The notes beneath the pieces are model-generated. The model was not told where the DNA came from and searched no databases. It was given only the letters and a program-made list of their open reading frames with translations. Positions 24,779 through 34,490 of a stretch of 64,000 nucleotides of DNA are shown piece after piece. The DNA comes from Anniella stebbinsi (lineage: Eukaryota > Chordata > Lepidosauria > Squamata > Anniellidae): the NCBI GenBank assembly GCA_029215795.1, contig JARDYH010000005.1, positions 13,424,001 to 13,488,000 of the forward strand, read 5' to 3'. Numbering within the stretch: the first letter of the stretch is position 1; every line of letters starts with the position of its first letter. The position numbers and the translations under genes were made by a program.

Positions 24779-25195
24779 AGAGTCATAGAATAGTAAAGTT
24801 GGAAGGGGCCTATAAGGCCATCAAGTCCAACCCCCTGCTCAATGCAGGAATCTACCTTAAAGCATCCCTGACAGATGGTTGTCCAGCTGCCTCTTGAATG
24901 CCTCTAATGTGGGAAAGCCCACCACCTCCCTAGGTCATTGGCTCTATTGTTGTACTGCTCTAGCAGTCAGGAAGTTTTTCCTGATGTCCAGCCGGAATTT
25001 GGCTTCCTCTAACTTGAGCCCATTATTCTGTGTCCTGCATTCTGGGTTGATCGAGGAGAGATCCTGGCCCTCCTCTGTGTGACAACCTTTCAAGTACTTG
25101 AAGAGTGCTATCATGTCTTCCCCTCAGTCTTCTCTTCTGAAGGCTGAACATGCCCAGTTCTATCAGTCTCTCCTCATATACCACCTTCAAGGGTT
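24779..25195 (-). mobile_element. CR1-type LINE 3' fragment
   Basis: The minus strand encodes a decayed version of the same C-terminal CR1 block ([20 protein letters not shown]) and ends in the CR1 3' terminus, which reads AGTCATAGAATAGTAAAGTT on the plus strand at 24781. It keeps an internal segment (about 24850-25020) that the copy at 60-62 kb has lost. Confidence 0.85.
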
Positions 25196-26228
25196 TGCAC
25201 AGGAGAGTGGATCTCACCAGGCATGGCTTTTCCCATGTTTGTGCTGTGATGACAGAAGAAGTGACACCTGATGGGGTTTTCTCTTGTACACAACCGTTAA
25301 AAGGGCAGGAGCCCTCTCACAGGGTCTGGCCCTAGCAATCCAACTTCATCCTGCTGCTGGTGAATGAGTTACTGGCATCCTGAACCCATTTCTCACTTTT
25401 GCTCTCTCCTCCCTCCCTCAACCAGACTTGCCCCCACCCCCTGAACAATTCAAGCCCCCACACTCTCCAGGGAGTCATGTCCTCTCATCCATTCCTCCCT
25501 CTGGAGATCTACAAGGCTTGTCAGGCCCCAGCTGTTCCACACAGTGGTTTATCTAGGTCACCAATTACCCAGCAGGCCTTGCTACTGCCAGCACCACTGT
25601 CTAGCAAAACCTATCCCAGACACATTGGGACAGATCAGCAGCACCAGAGTCCAGGGACCGGTCACTGGTTTTGCTCCCAGGGATGGGGAGAGGGGGGCAA
25701 TCTATAGCATACATCCCACCCTCAAGCCTCTGAAAGAAGGAGCAGAAGCCTCAGCATTTGCACTAGCTGTTTTCCCAGGGCATCCTAAGCATCATGGCAT
25801 CTCATCAGTGATGTTGGCAACCCTGAGCAAGGTATCAAACCAGGTTTATTTCATGGGTAAACCAGTGCTTCATTAAAGACCTATTACACTTCCCTACAAT
25901 GGGGTGCGTTTTTGTCTTAGCAGACAACTCAAGAAATACTGTCCTGCCCTTATCTTTGCCACTTGAAATGGTTGGCTAGGCAGCTTGCTCACAAATATAT
26001 CAGCCAATGGATAGGTGCAGCAGCCTGCTATTTCACGTGGCAAGATGCAGCTTCAAGCAAAACTAGCAACGTCCTCATAAGCGTCTACCTGTGGATCGAC
26101 TCTCAAGTAATTGCTTCAAGCTGCCCTGCAAGTAGCAGGCAAGAGAGTTTTCCCAAATTTTCTTGTTTGATTTATTTTTATTTTAATACATAAATTGGTA
26201 ACTCAGCAAAGATATATTCATTCTCTTA

Positions 26229-26867
26229 TAGGGTGACCAGATTTTGAGGATCAAAATCCCGGACCCCCCCCCCCCGCCACCCCACCCACCCAAAACACCC
26301 CCCCACCACGCATCCCTGCCCCGCCCCGCCCCGCCACCCCGCCTGCATGCCTCACACCGCCGCCAGCCCCGCGCTGCCCCCCCACCTGTGCCGCCCCCCT
26401 GCGCCGCCCCCCCGCCCCGCGCCACCCCCCCCCGTGCCGCGCCGCCCGCCCTGCGCTCCTTACCGGCTGGGGCGTCTGCTTCCCTCCGGTGCTCGGAATC
26501 TACTGAGAAATAGGCTTCCTGGCCTGTCCCTCAGTAGCGCGCCGGGTGTCATCACCCGGCGCGCTACTGAGGGACAGGCTGCGAAGCCTGTTTCTCAGTA
26601 GATTCCGAGCACCGGAGGGAAGCAGACGCCCCAGCAGGTAAGTGCTTCGCGCCGCCAGCCTCCCGCCACCGCCGCATGACCCCCCGCCACCCCGGTTTGC
26701 CCCCGCCGCCCCCCGGTTGGCCCGGATCGCCCCAGGGCCATCTGGTCACCCTTTTGGGGGGCTAAATTTCCGGATTTGGTCCCCCCAAACAGTTTTTCCG
26801 CCCGGATGCGGATTTGCTCCCCATTTCCCGGGCATGTCCGGACAAATCCGGGCGGATGGTCACCCTA
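26229..26867. mobile_element. GC-rich TIR element containing a 184-bp palindrome
   Basis: The outer ends TAGGGTGACCAG and GGTCACCCTA match the hAT TIR family in this window. The interior is extremely C-rich (26265-26460), followed by the palindrome at 26459-26642. A second GGTCACCC at 26747 could be an alternative end. No target duplication was found. Long frames over it are by-products of the palindrome and base composition. Confidence 0.55.
26459..26642. repeat. Near-perfect 184-bp palindrome
   Basis: The arms run outward from GGGTGTCATCACCC at the centre through CGCGCTACTGAGGGACAGG, GAATCTACTGAGAAA and GGGGCGTCTGCTTCCCTCC to CTTACC/GGTAAG. Only a few mismatches are seen across about 90 bases per arm. 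Confidence 0.85.
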
Positions 26868-26989
26868 TTTACAAAGCCATATAGACAGTTAATTCCATCA
26901 AAGGAGCTTTCCTCCAATGCATTTAAATGGTCAGAGGAAAACCCCTTTGGCGGAACTTTATTTTACCTACAAATATTTCTACCTTGCTT

Positions 26990-27750
26990 TTCAATCCTAA
27001 AAAAAGCTCCAAGAGTGGCTAGCAATTAAAACCAACAATTATCACACTGAAACCACAGAACATTATAAAATGTTAGCAATACCGGCAGATATTAAAACCA
27101 CTTAAGACCCCATATCTGAAAGACTAAAATAAGAACACTAGAACATCTAAAAGGCCTGAGCAATAACCAGAAAAACACAAAAGAAAAAAAATCTTCACCT
27201 GATGCTAAACAGAGTTGGTGCCAGAGAAGCCAATCTTGGTAGGAAATCCAAAGATAGGATGCCACCATTAGAAAGGCCTCTGTCTGGTGTTCCACCTACC
27301 TTACCTCAGATAGCAGTGAGACCTGAAGAAGGACTTCTGAAGACAGTGTCAGGGGTCCAGGCTGGGAGCAAGTGACACTACTGATCCTAAGCCATCTAGG
27401 TAGGCTGACCATATGAAAAGGAGAACAGGGCTCATGTAACTTTAACAGTTGCAGAGAAAAGGGAATTTCAGCCAGTGTCATTTGTGTGCAATTAGTTCCT
27501 GGTGAAATCCCATCCATCACAACAATTAAAGGTGCAGGCACTTTACTAGAGTGACCAGATACACAAGAGGACAGGGCCCCTGCAGCTTTAACTGTTGTAA
27601 TTAAGAGGGAATTTCACCAGGAACTAATTGCATATAAATGACACTGGCTGAAATTGCCTTTTCTCTACAACTGTTAAAGTTACATGAGCCCTGTCCTCCT
27701 TTTCATATGGTCAGCCTACATCTAGGGCTTTGAAGGTTAATAGTATGCTA
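26990..27750 (-). mobile_element. LINE 3' fragment split by a hAT MITE
   Basis: The plus strand has the reverse complement of the same LINE tail type as at 10.4-11.1 kb (ACAACCAATTATCACACTG region; AGAAAGGCCTCTGTCTGG near 27270; GGGCTTTGAAGGTTAATAG after the MITE). The MITE at 27401-27718 and its target duplication interrupt GCCATCTAGGGCTTTG, which reads through when they are removed. Confidence 0.5.
27401..27718. mobile_element. hAT MITE, inverted-dimer form, intact target duplication
   Basis: The element has 318 bases with TIRs TAGGCTGACCATATGAAAAG and the matching right end, flanked on both sides by CATCTAGG (27393-27400 and 27719-27726). It is a near-palindrome: each arm carries the CAACTGTTAAAGTTACATGA type block and GAATTTCACCAGG. 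A spacer of about 40 bases contains another TIR-like sequence (AGAGTGACCAGATACA). Confidence 0.85.
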
Positions 27751-27995
27751 GATTGCAAATCTTCTTGCAGCTAACCTGTTGATATGGAGGGATGTGGGGG
27801 CGGGTTTCCTCACAATCCTTGCGCTGCTTTTTGGGCAGGGTAGGGCCAGCCCTTCCGTTAGGTAGACGGACAAAGCTGCCTCAGGCAACAGTTGCTGTGG
27901 AGCAGCAGAAGCAACCCCTTGGCCATTCCCCTCCGTTAGAGCTGTATATGCCACCTGGTCTGGCCTGCCACCTCCTAAACCTGCTTCCCTCAGGT

Positions 27996-28315
27996 TAGGC
28001 TGACCAGATAAAATCCAGGTCAGGGCTCATGTAACTTTAACAGTTGTAGAGAAAAGGGAATTTCAGCCAGTGTCATTTGTATGCAATTAGTTCCTGGTGA
28101 AATCCCCTCTTCATCACAACAGTTAAAGGTGCATGCACTATACTAGAGTGACCATATACAAAAGAAGGCAGGGGCCCTGCAACTTTAACTGTTGTGATAA
28201 AGAGAGAATTTCACCAGGAACTAATTGCATACAAATGACACTGGCTGAAATTCTCTTTTCTCTACAACTGTTAAAGTTACATGACCCCTGACCTGGATTT
28301 TATCTGGTCACTCTA
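27996..28315. mobile_element. hAT MITE, inverted-dimer form, intact target duplication
   Basis: The element has 320 bases from TAGGCTGACCAGATAAAATC to GATTTTATCTGGTCACTCTA and is flanked by CCTCAGGT on both sides (27988-27995 and 28316-28323). It has the same fold-back structure as the copy at 27401. Confidence 0.85.
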
Positions 28316-28424
28316 CCTCAGGTGCAATGAAGGAAGGACACTGTCCCATTGTGTCCCACAATCCTCAGCCAGCATGACCAATGGCTTGGAATTGGGGAAG
28401 GCTGATTTAAGGGTTGGGGAGCGG

Positions 28425-28552
28425 AGGAAACTTCAGCAAGTGCAGCGTGTCCTTTAGGGGTGAGGACTGCAGCACCCACCAAAATCCCCTCTTTTACACA
28501 GCCGTCAAATATACAGCAGCCCTGTTCAGTTTTGTATCTAGTCACCCTAGTT
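28425..28552. mobile_element. Partial hAT MITE (right part)
   Basis: It reads AACTTCAGCAAGTGCAGC ... AAAATCCCCTCTTTTACAC ... TTTTGTATCTAGTCACCCTA, a right-hand half of the same family. The left TIR is missing or unrecognisable. Confidence 0.45.
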
Positions 28553-29783
28553 TACAGAGAGATTCCAACCTAACTTCTTCGTGCCAGATCAAATTCCTCT
28601 TAAACAGAAGAGACAACCATGTAAGTAGAAGCGTGACTCCATTTGCAGCAGCCAAAGCTCTTAAAGATTTTCTTAAGTAGGAGTTTGATTGATCACAGTA
28701 GTAATGAGGCACCGTACCAATGTGCTTGGGGTGCATAAACACATAATTCATCTCACTTTGATCTCTGATCGATGTATGGAATTATCAGTTTTTAAAGACG
28801 TTTTACAGCTTGATCATATGGTTGTATTCTTTATACGTTTTTGAACTTTTGTCATTGTTACCACCTATGGCTAAAGCAAATTTAAATGCTACCTTTTTAA
28901 AGGGAGATGGGAAGAATCTGTATGGGCAAAGCCTTTCTCACTGGGATGGAGAATATGCTTAGCAGGCAGAGCTGAGCAGCAGCCTGTGAAAATTCACATA
29001 AAAGTTTACTCAAAATGCAGAACTCCGTTGTAAAGTACATGTACTCTGAGAGAGGCATTATTTTGAATCAAGCTCTCTAGTGGTGAAAGCAGATTTAAAA
29101 TTGTAAGGCTGTAGGGTTGGCCAGAGCTGTCACTGTCCTCCAGACAAACATACTGTCCTTGCTCTAGAAGAAAAATGGACCAGAAGGTTTTTCCATTCAT
29201 TTTGAAAAGGGGTGGATGGAGCTGACTGTGATGGGCCCTCTTGGGTAGTGTTCGTAACGTCAACAACATACCTCCCCCTCCCAATCCCTGGAGCACTGTT
29301 GCAACCTTTAAAAATATATAATTGTGATTTTGAGGTAGGCGTAAAGGCAAAGGATGAATGGATATATGTATAGACATATATGTTGCCTCTTTATAAAAAA
29401 GGAAGGAAGGAAGAAGGCATATAGGAAAGGATAGGGTTGGGCCAAGACTGACAGCACAATCCTATGCATGTTTACTAAAGTATGTCCTATTGTGCTCAGT
29501 GGGGTTTACTCCTTAGTACAAGAATCAACAACCAAGTATCCGACAGGTGTTTGGGACTGTAGCTCCCTTAAGTCCCAGTCAGTATGGTCAATGATCAGGG
29601 AAGTTGTAGTTCAAAACATCTGGTGGGCACCAGGTGACATGCTCTTAAACATGTTTACCATTGCAGCCTGAGAGCATGTAACCTTCTTAGAGAGGGAAGC
29701 AACCTGCTGATCCAGTATTCGACTTACTGCCATGTATGGCTGTAATGGAAGTTAAGGAGAGCCCACTGCAACTATATAGTACA

Positions 29784-29900
29784 GAGGCTGGGAAACTTGT
29801 GGCCCTCCAGATGATGTTGGACTTAAATTCCCATCAGCACCAGCAAGCATGGTCTGTCCTAGGGGATGATGGGAGATGGAGTCCAACAGGTTCCCCACCC
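29784..29900. mobile_element. Small palindromic MITE (CAACTCCCATCAGCCC family)
   Basis: It begins GGCTGGGAAACTTGTGGC, holds AAATTCCCATCAGCACC and GATGATGGGAGATGGAGTCC, and ends GGTTCCCCACCC. A partial relative is at 29514-29640. Confidence 0.6.
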
Positions 29901-30425
29901 AATGTAATCCATTTATATCCCGTTTTTCTTCCATCATTGAACTCAAGTCGGTGTTCACAGGGTTCCCAGGAGGCCTCCCATCCAAGCACTGACTAGACCT
30001 TCTTAGCTTCAGCCAGGTAGCTACATCATCTGTCTTCAGACCAAGTCCTGGGTTGTCACCCTTTGTTCCTGCTCCTGATGTGATAATCCCTGTGCATCTT
30101 ATTAATTAATTAATTTAGATGCCTGCTTTTTCATGTCACAAAGTTTTAGGGTGGATAAAACATTTGAAATAATGCGACAGTGGCCTTTGTGCGCAGAAAT
30201 CGACCGGAAGGTACTTTCCCTGCCACTTTTCCCCATGTCAAGAATCCTTTCTCCAGATTGCCTACCCAGTTGTCTCCCCCAAACACCAGCCATCAGAAAG
30301 TGATGCAATGCCCCTAAGGAAGCAGAGAGGCTATTGGGAATCCCTCCCTGCAGTCCTGAACTCTCTACATCCTCTGTGATATCACAGTAGGTTAGCCAGT
30401 AGACTAGGGCTTATTTGAATAAACC

Positions 30426-30560
30426 AGGACTGGGCAACCTGTGGTTCTCCAGATGTTCTTAGACTGCAACTCTCATCAGCCCTACCCAGCAGAGCCAAAA
30501 GTGAGGATGATGGGAGTTAGAATCCAACAACATCTGAAAGGCCACAAGATGCCCACCCCT
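30426..30560. mobile_element. Small palindromic MITE (CAACTCCCATCAGCCC family)
   Basis: GACTGGGCAACCTGTGGTTC and AAGATGCCCACCCC are the ends; GCAACTCTCATCAGCCC and GATGATGGGAGTTAGAATCC are the inner arms. It lies about 0.7 kb upstream of the LRRN coding exon. Confidence 0.6.
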
Positions 30561-31283
30561 TAGTCACAGCACCCCAGCCAGTGACTAAGGAAGCCTTGCA
30601 AACAAATCAGGTTTTGCCCTTTTAACACATTCTTGTGCCCTTTTTGGAAAATTGGCAAAATTGGCATTTAAGAACTTCGGCTATTGGACAGTGTAGAAAT
30701 GTAATAAATAAATATTTACTTGGGAAATCTACACATTCTCTGCTTTAACTGGATGCTTCTTTTATATTAAGATCATAAAAGGTGCACTAAAATGCTTGTC
30801 TACTTGAGTTCAGAAACAGGATATAGACCAGGGGCTCAGAATGGGGGTCTTGCGTGACAAGGAGCAGGGTGAAGGGAGTTCTGCATGGACACAAATTTTC
30901 TGACTATAATTTACTCTGTCCTAAAATGAAGGAGAGGCGGGGGGGGGGGGAGGAATCTGAAATAGTAAGACTGGAGTAAAGTTGAGAAATGGCTATGTGA
31001 GTCGTAGGGCACAAAGATAGAAAATGGGAACGCTACAAGGAGCAGACCAGGGAAGTGATGGCTTATCATTTGACCTCTGCTACATGCCTGCTTGTTATTT
31101 CTGGGCCTTCGCTAAATGCTGTTCACATTGTTCCCTACAATAATGAGGACTAGAAACCTTTTTTAAAAAAAAGAGAGCAAGAGAGCCTAAGGCTCAGAAT
31201 GCTAAGCTCTGTTTCAGAATACTTACTTGCATAGGGAAAGCCTATGCTTTCATATCTAACCCATTCTCTCTTTCCTCTTTCAG

Positions 31284-31403
31284 AGATGACCTTGCCCCGT
31301 GGGCTGCTCTAAATCCATATCTAACGGGTCAGGATCTCCTTTTTGTCCCAAGATCAACCCCAGGCTGTGGGTAGTCAAGGAGGCTTGTCTGGTGAGGGGC
31401 ACA
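31284..31403 (+). other. 5' UTR part of the LRRN coding exon, with splice acceptor and short uORF
   Basis: A pyrimidine-rich tract ends in TTTCAG at 31278-31283, a good 3' splice site, so the coding exon probably starts at 31284. LRRN1-3 genes also have noncoding upstream exons joined to one coding exon. Two bases into the exon, an ATG at 31286 opens an eight-codon uORF that ends at TAA 31310-31312, 91 bases before the main ATG. It is out of frame with the main CDS and could modulate translation. Confidence 0.65.
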
Positions 31404-33932
31404 ATGTCCTGGTTTCCACTCTATGCTCTGCTGGTGCTGCTCCTGCAGGAATCGCCATCTGCTGCTCACCCCTGCCCCCCACAGTGTGTCTGCGAGACTC
31501 GCCCATGGTTCACCCCCCAGTCTGTCTACCACGAGGCCCGCACGGTGGATTGCAATGACCTGTTGCTGACCCGTGTGCCGGCTAATCTCTCCTTGGACAC
31601 GCAGGTCCTCCTGCTCCAGAGCAATAAGATATCCCAGGTCAATGGGGAGCTCCAGCACTTGTTCAACTTGACCGAGCTTGACCTCTCCCAGAACCACTTC
31701 TCCAGAATCAGTGATGCTGGGCTGGCCAACCTCTCCCGCCTCATCACGCTTTACCTGGAGGAGAACCAGGTGGAGGAGCTGCCTGACCATTGCTTGGATG
31801 ACCTGGTGGCCCTGGAGGAACTTTACATCAACCACAACCGCATCTCCAGCATTGAGCCGTTGGCATTTGCCGGCTTGGGCAACCTGCTCCGCCTCCACCT
31901 CAACGCCAATCGTCTCCATGCCATCGACCACCGCTGGTTCCTCTCCCTCCCCAATTTGGAGATCCTTATGATTGGAGAGAACCCCATCTCCCAGTTGGCC
32001 AGTGTGAGCTTCTGGCCACTAGGGCGGCTTCATAGCCTCGTCTTGGCTGGGATGGAGCTGAGCGAAGTGCCCTCCGATGCTTTCCAAGGCCTTGACTACC
32101 TGGAAAGTTTGTCCTTTTATGATAACCACCTCCCGTGTGTCCCCACCAAGGCACTGAAGGGCCTGCCTCTCTTGAAATTCCTGGATCTCAACAAGAACCC
32201 CATCACAGAGGTTCGGACAGGAGACTTCAAGGATATGCTGCACCTAGAAGAGTTGAGCCTCAATGGCATGGAGGAACTCACCGGCATCCACAAAGGTGCT
32301 TTTCAGAACCTTCCAGAGTTGGCCAAACTTGAGCTGTGCAACAACCCACATCTCTCCTATTTGCACCCAGGTGCCTTCCTGGGGGTACCGGCTCTCCGCA
32401 CCCTGCTAGCGAGCAATGCAGCCCTCAGTCTTCTCCCTCTAGGCCTGACAGGTGCCTTGCCATCTTTGGCTGAGCTCAGTCTCTACGGAAACCCGCTGCG
32501 TTGTGACTGCCGAGAGGCCTGGGAACCATTAGCCACGGGACACATCCGGTTGATCGAGTCCCAAACCACTCTCTGCACATCGCCCTCAGAAGCTGCTGGG
32601 CAAGAGCTCCAAGAAGCCCTGAAAGGTGTCATGGGAGGAGCTTGCTTGCCAGAAATCACCTCTTCGAAGGATTCCCCAGAGCAGATAGAGGTATCGTCCG
32701 GCTCAACAATAGCTCTGGACTGCCAGGCCAGCTCAGAGCCGCCACCACAGTTCCACTGGATATCACCATCTGGAGAAAAAGTGACCACAAGTTCGGGGAG
32801 GCTGAATCTGAGGGTCGGGGGTACTCTCGAGATCAGCACAGTCAACCCGGCAGACTCTGGAATCTATACTTGCGTGGTGTGGAATGGACTGGGTTCAACG
32901 AGCCGCAGCGTGGCCCTTGCTGTGATTGGGGAAAGACCCATCACCCCTGCCAGGCTGCTAGTCCTGGCAAAGAAGGTGCAGTCACATTTTGTGGTGGTGG
33001 AGTGGACGACGTCCTTCACAGAGGAGCAGAAAAATGAGTGGGGTAGTGAGTCAGCCACAGCCCACCCACCACCACTTCCTCCGTCGTGGTCATCTGCAAC
33101 CATGCGCATCCACAACCCCCACCTGAGTTACACGGCACGGGTTCCTGTGGGTATCCGGGAATTCAACTTGACACACTTGCAGCCTGCCACCCGTTATGAG
33201 ATTTGCCTTACTGTCGTATCCTCCATCCCCAAGTCTTCAGCTGCAGCTGGTTACACGGATGTCCCCTCATCCTTAGCAACCTCTACAAGCTCTTCAGTAT
33301 CTTCTATGAGTTCTCTAGAGACGGTCTTAGCAACCACAGGTGCTTCTGTACCTTCTCTAAGTTCCTTGGCAACCTCAAAAGGCTCTTTGACATCTCCTGC
33401 GGGTTACTTAGCAACGGTGGTTTCTTTAGCAACTCTCAAAGGCGCCTCAGTGCCCCCTACAGGGCCCTTGGCAACCTCCACCATTCCTCCGTCTCTTCCG
33501 CAACTGCCCCGCACGCAGCGCTCCTGCCTCAACGTCACCACCAAGGAGGCCTCGCTCTCCATGGAGCTGATGGGAGGGTGGGCCGGAGGTGCGGCCCTGG
33601 CTGCCATCACCGGCTCCTTGCTGGCGGCTCTGAGTGCTGTGCTGCTGCTTCTCTGCGCCTCGCGGCGGCTCAAGGAGAAAGGGTGCCGCCATTCTCTCAA
33701 GAAGTATATGCAGCATGCGGCGGCCATTCCACTTAACGAGGTCTACCCACCCCTGATCAGCTTGTGGGATGCTGAGGGAGACCCGCCCATGCCCATGGCT
33801 CCGCTTGCACAACTGGCTCCTCCCACACAAACTCCTCCACCTCCCCCCACAATGGGAGGGCATGCTCCTCCGCTGCCACCCCCTCCTGGGCAAATTGACA
33901 CTTCCAAGACCTATCTGTGGCAGCAGCCATGA
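31404..33932 (+). CDS. LRRN1-like: LRRN-family leucine-rich repeat neuronal membrane protein (LRRN1/3-like), single coding exon
   Basis: This encodes an 842-residue type I membrane protein. Residues 1-21 form a signal peptide. An LRRNT cap has Cys24, 28, 30 and 50. LRRs run over about 62-365, with the family signatures LMIGENPI (188-195) and SLSFYDN (235-241). The LRRCT cap has Cys367, 369, 391 and 414. The Ig domain has Cys440, Trp452 and Cys490 in a DSGIYTC context. An FN3 domain covers about 515-715. The transmembrane helix is about 724-751, and the tail holds [18 protein letters not shown] and [12 protein letters not shown] proteins act at the neuronal surface in adhesion and signalling. 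The family's coding region is normally in one exon, as here. I chose the ATG at 31404 (A at -3) because the signal peptide follows it directly; the in-frame codons back to 31299 contain no ATG. It is longer than LRRN1-3 (about 710 residues) because of a Ser/Thr-rich insertion in FN3 and a Pro-rich tail insertion. The tail and FN3 text ([20 protein letters not shown]) resemble LRRN1 most. The family call is firm; which paralog it is remains uncertain. Confidence 0.95.
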   Translation: MSWFPLYALLVLLLQESPSAAHPCPPQCVCETRPWFTPQSVYHEARTVDCNDLLLTRVPANLSLDTQVLLLQSNKISQVNGELQHLFNLTELDLSQNHFSRISDAGLANLSRLITLYLEENQVEELPDHCLDDLVALEELYINHNRISSIEPLAFAGLGNLLRLHLNANRLHAIDHRWFLSLPNLEILMIGENPISQLASVSFWPLGRLHSLVLAGMELSEVPSDAFQGLDYLESLSFYDNHLPCVPTKALKGLPLLKFLDLNKNPITEVRTGDFKDMLHLEELSLNGMEELTGIHKGAFQNLPELAKLELCNNPHLSYLHPGAFLGVPALRTLLASNAALSLLPLGLTGALPSLAELSLYGNPLRCDCREAWEPLATGHIRLIESQTTLCTSPSEAAGQELQEALKGVMGGACLPEITSSKDSPEQIEVSSGSTIALDCQASSEPPPQFHWISPSGEKVTTSSGRLNLRVGGTLEISTVNPADSGIYTCVVWNGLGSTSRSVALAVIGERPITPARLLVLAKKVQSHFVVVEWTTSFTEEQKNEWGSESATAHPPPLPPSWSSATMRIHNPHLSYTARVPVGIREFNLTHLQPATRYEICLTVVSSIPKSSAAAGYTDVPSSLATSTSSSVSSMSSLETVLATTGASVPSLSSLATSKGSLTSPAGYLATVVSLATLKGASVPPTGPLATSTIPPSLPQLPRTQRSCLNVTTKEASLSMELMGGWAGGAALAAITGSLLAALSAVLLLLCASRRLKEKGCRHSLKKYMQHAAAIPLNEVYPPLISLWDAEGDPPMPMAPLAQLAPPTQTPPPPPTMGGHAPPLPPPPGQIDTSKTYLWQQP

Positions 33933-34270
33933 TGAATGAGATGCAAGGTGGGCAGGCATGTGCTCCTCGTGATCCAGCCATTGGTGGGAAACCTCCCTTC
34001 CTCATGGATTTTCGGGTGCAAGCGTGGGGCTTTCAGGCCTTCTCCATCCATGTCCTTGCCTCCTACCTTTCTTCCTTGCACCTGCATGCATACTTACATG
34101 CACCACCTATAGAGGGCACCAGGAACCTGGATATGTGCGGGTTTTTTAGCCAAGGTCTCACTGTGTAGTCGTAGCCAAATAGGGAGGGGAGTATCAGTTG
34201 GCCCCTGGGACAGTGTAGCCCCTGGGGGGCAGGAAAAAAACATTTTGAATAAAGTTATCAAGTTGGACAA
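33933..34270 (+). other. LRRN gene 3' UTR with polyadenylation signal
   Basis: After the TGA at 33930-33932 a short 3' UTR runs to a canonical AATAAA at 34248-34253. A GT-rich stretch (about 34268-34300) follows at the distance expected of a downstream element. Cleavage is therefore expected near 34265-34275. A hAT-type MITE begins only about 70 bases further on. Confidence 0.6.
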
Positions 34271-34340
34271 CGCTGAGAGTGTTTGAATGTGTTTGTTGAG
34301 GAGGAAACAGCCACAGAATATCCTGGTGTGGCAATGAAAG

Positions 34341-34490
34341 TAGGGCTGTGACCGGAGCCGGATCCCGAATCCGGAGCGGATCGGGCCAATCTGGCCCGAT
34401 CCGAACCACATCGGATCGGGCCTGATCCAGACCTCCCAGATCGGGATCCAGATCAGATCGAGGGGGGGGGGGCGTCCGTGCACAGCCCTA
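34341..34490. mobile_element. hAT MITE (TAGGGCTGTG family) just past the LRRN 3' end
   Basis: The element has 150 bases from TAGGGCTGTGACCGGAGCC to GTCCGTGCACAGCCCTA, flanked by AATGAAAG on both sides (34333-34340 and 34491-34498). The interior is built from repeated GGATCGGGCC/GATCC palindromic words. Confidence 0.85.

Noticed and set aside
26244..26749. Pro/Arg-rich frames on both strands
   Set aside because: They come from C-runs and the 184-bp palindrome, which gives the same peptide on both strands.
31299..31403. Upstream in-frame extension of the LRRN protein
   Set aside because: It would start at GTG, has no ATG, and would hide the signal peptide. The ATG at 31404 has a good context and is followed at once by the signal peptide.
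33203..33736. 177-codon open frame overlapping the LRRN coding region in another frame
   Set aside because: It is a by-product of the Ser/Thr-rich repeat and high GC content; it has no domain, and the LRRN frame is clearly the coding one.
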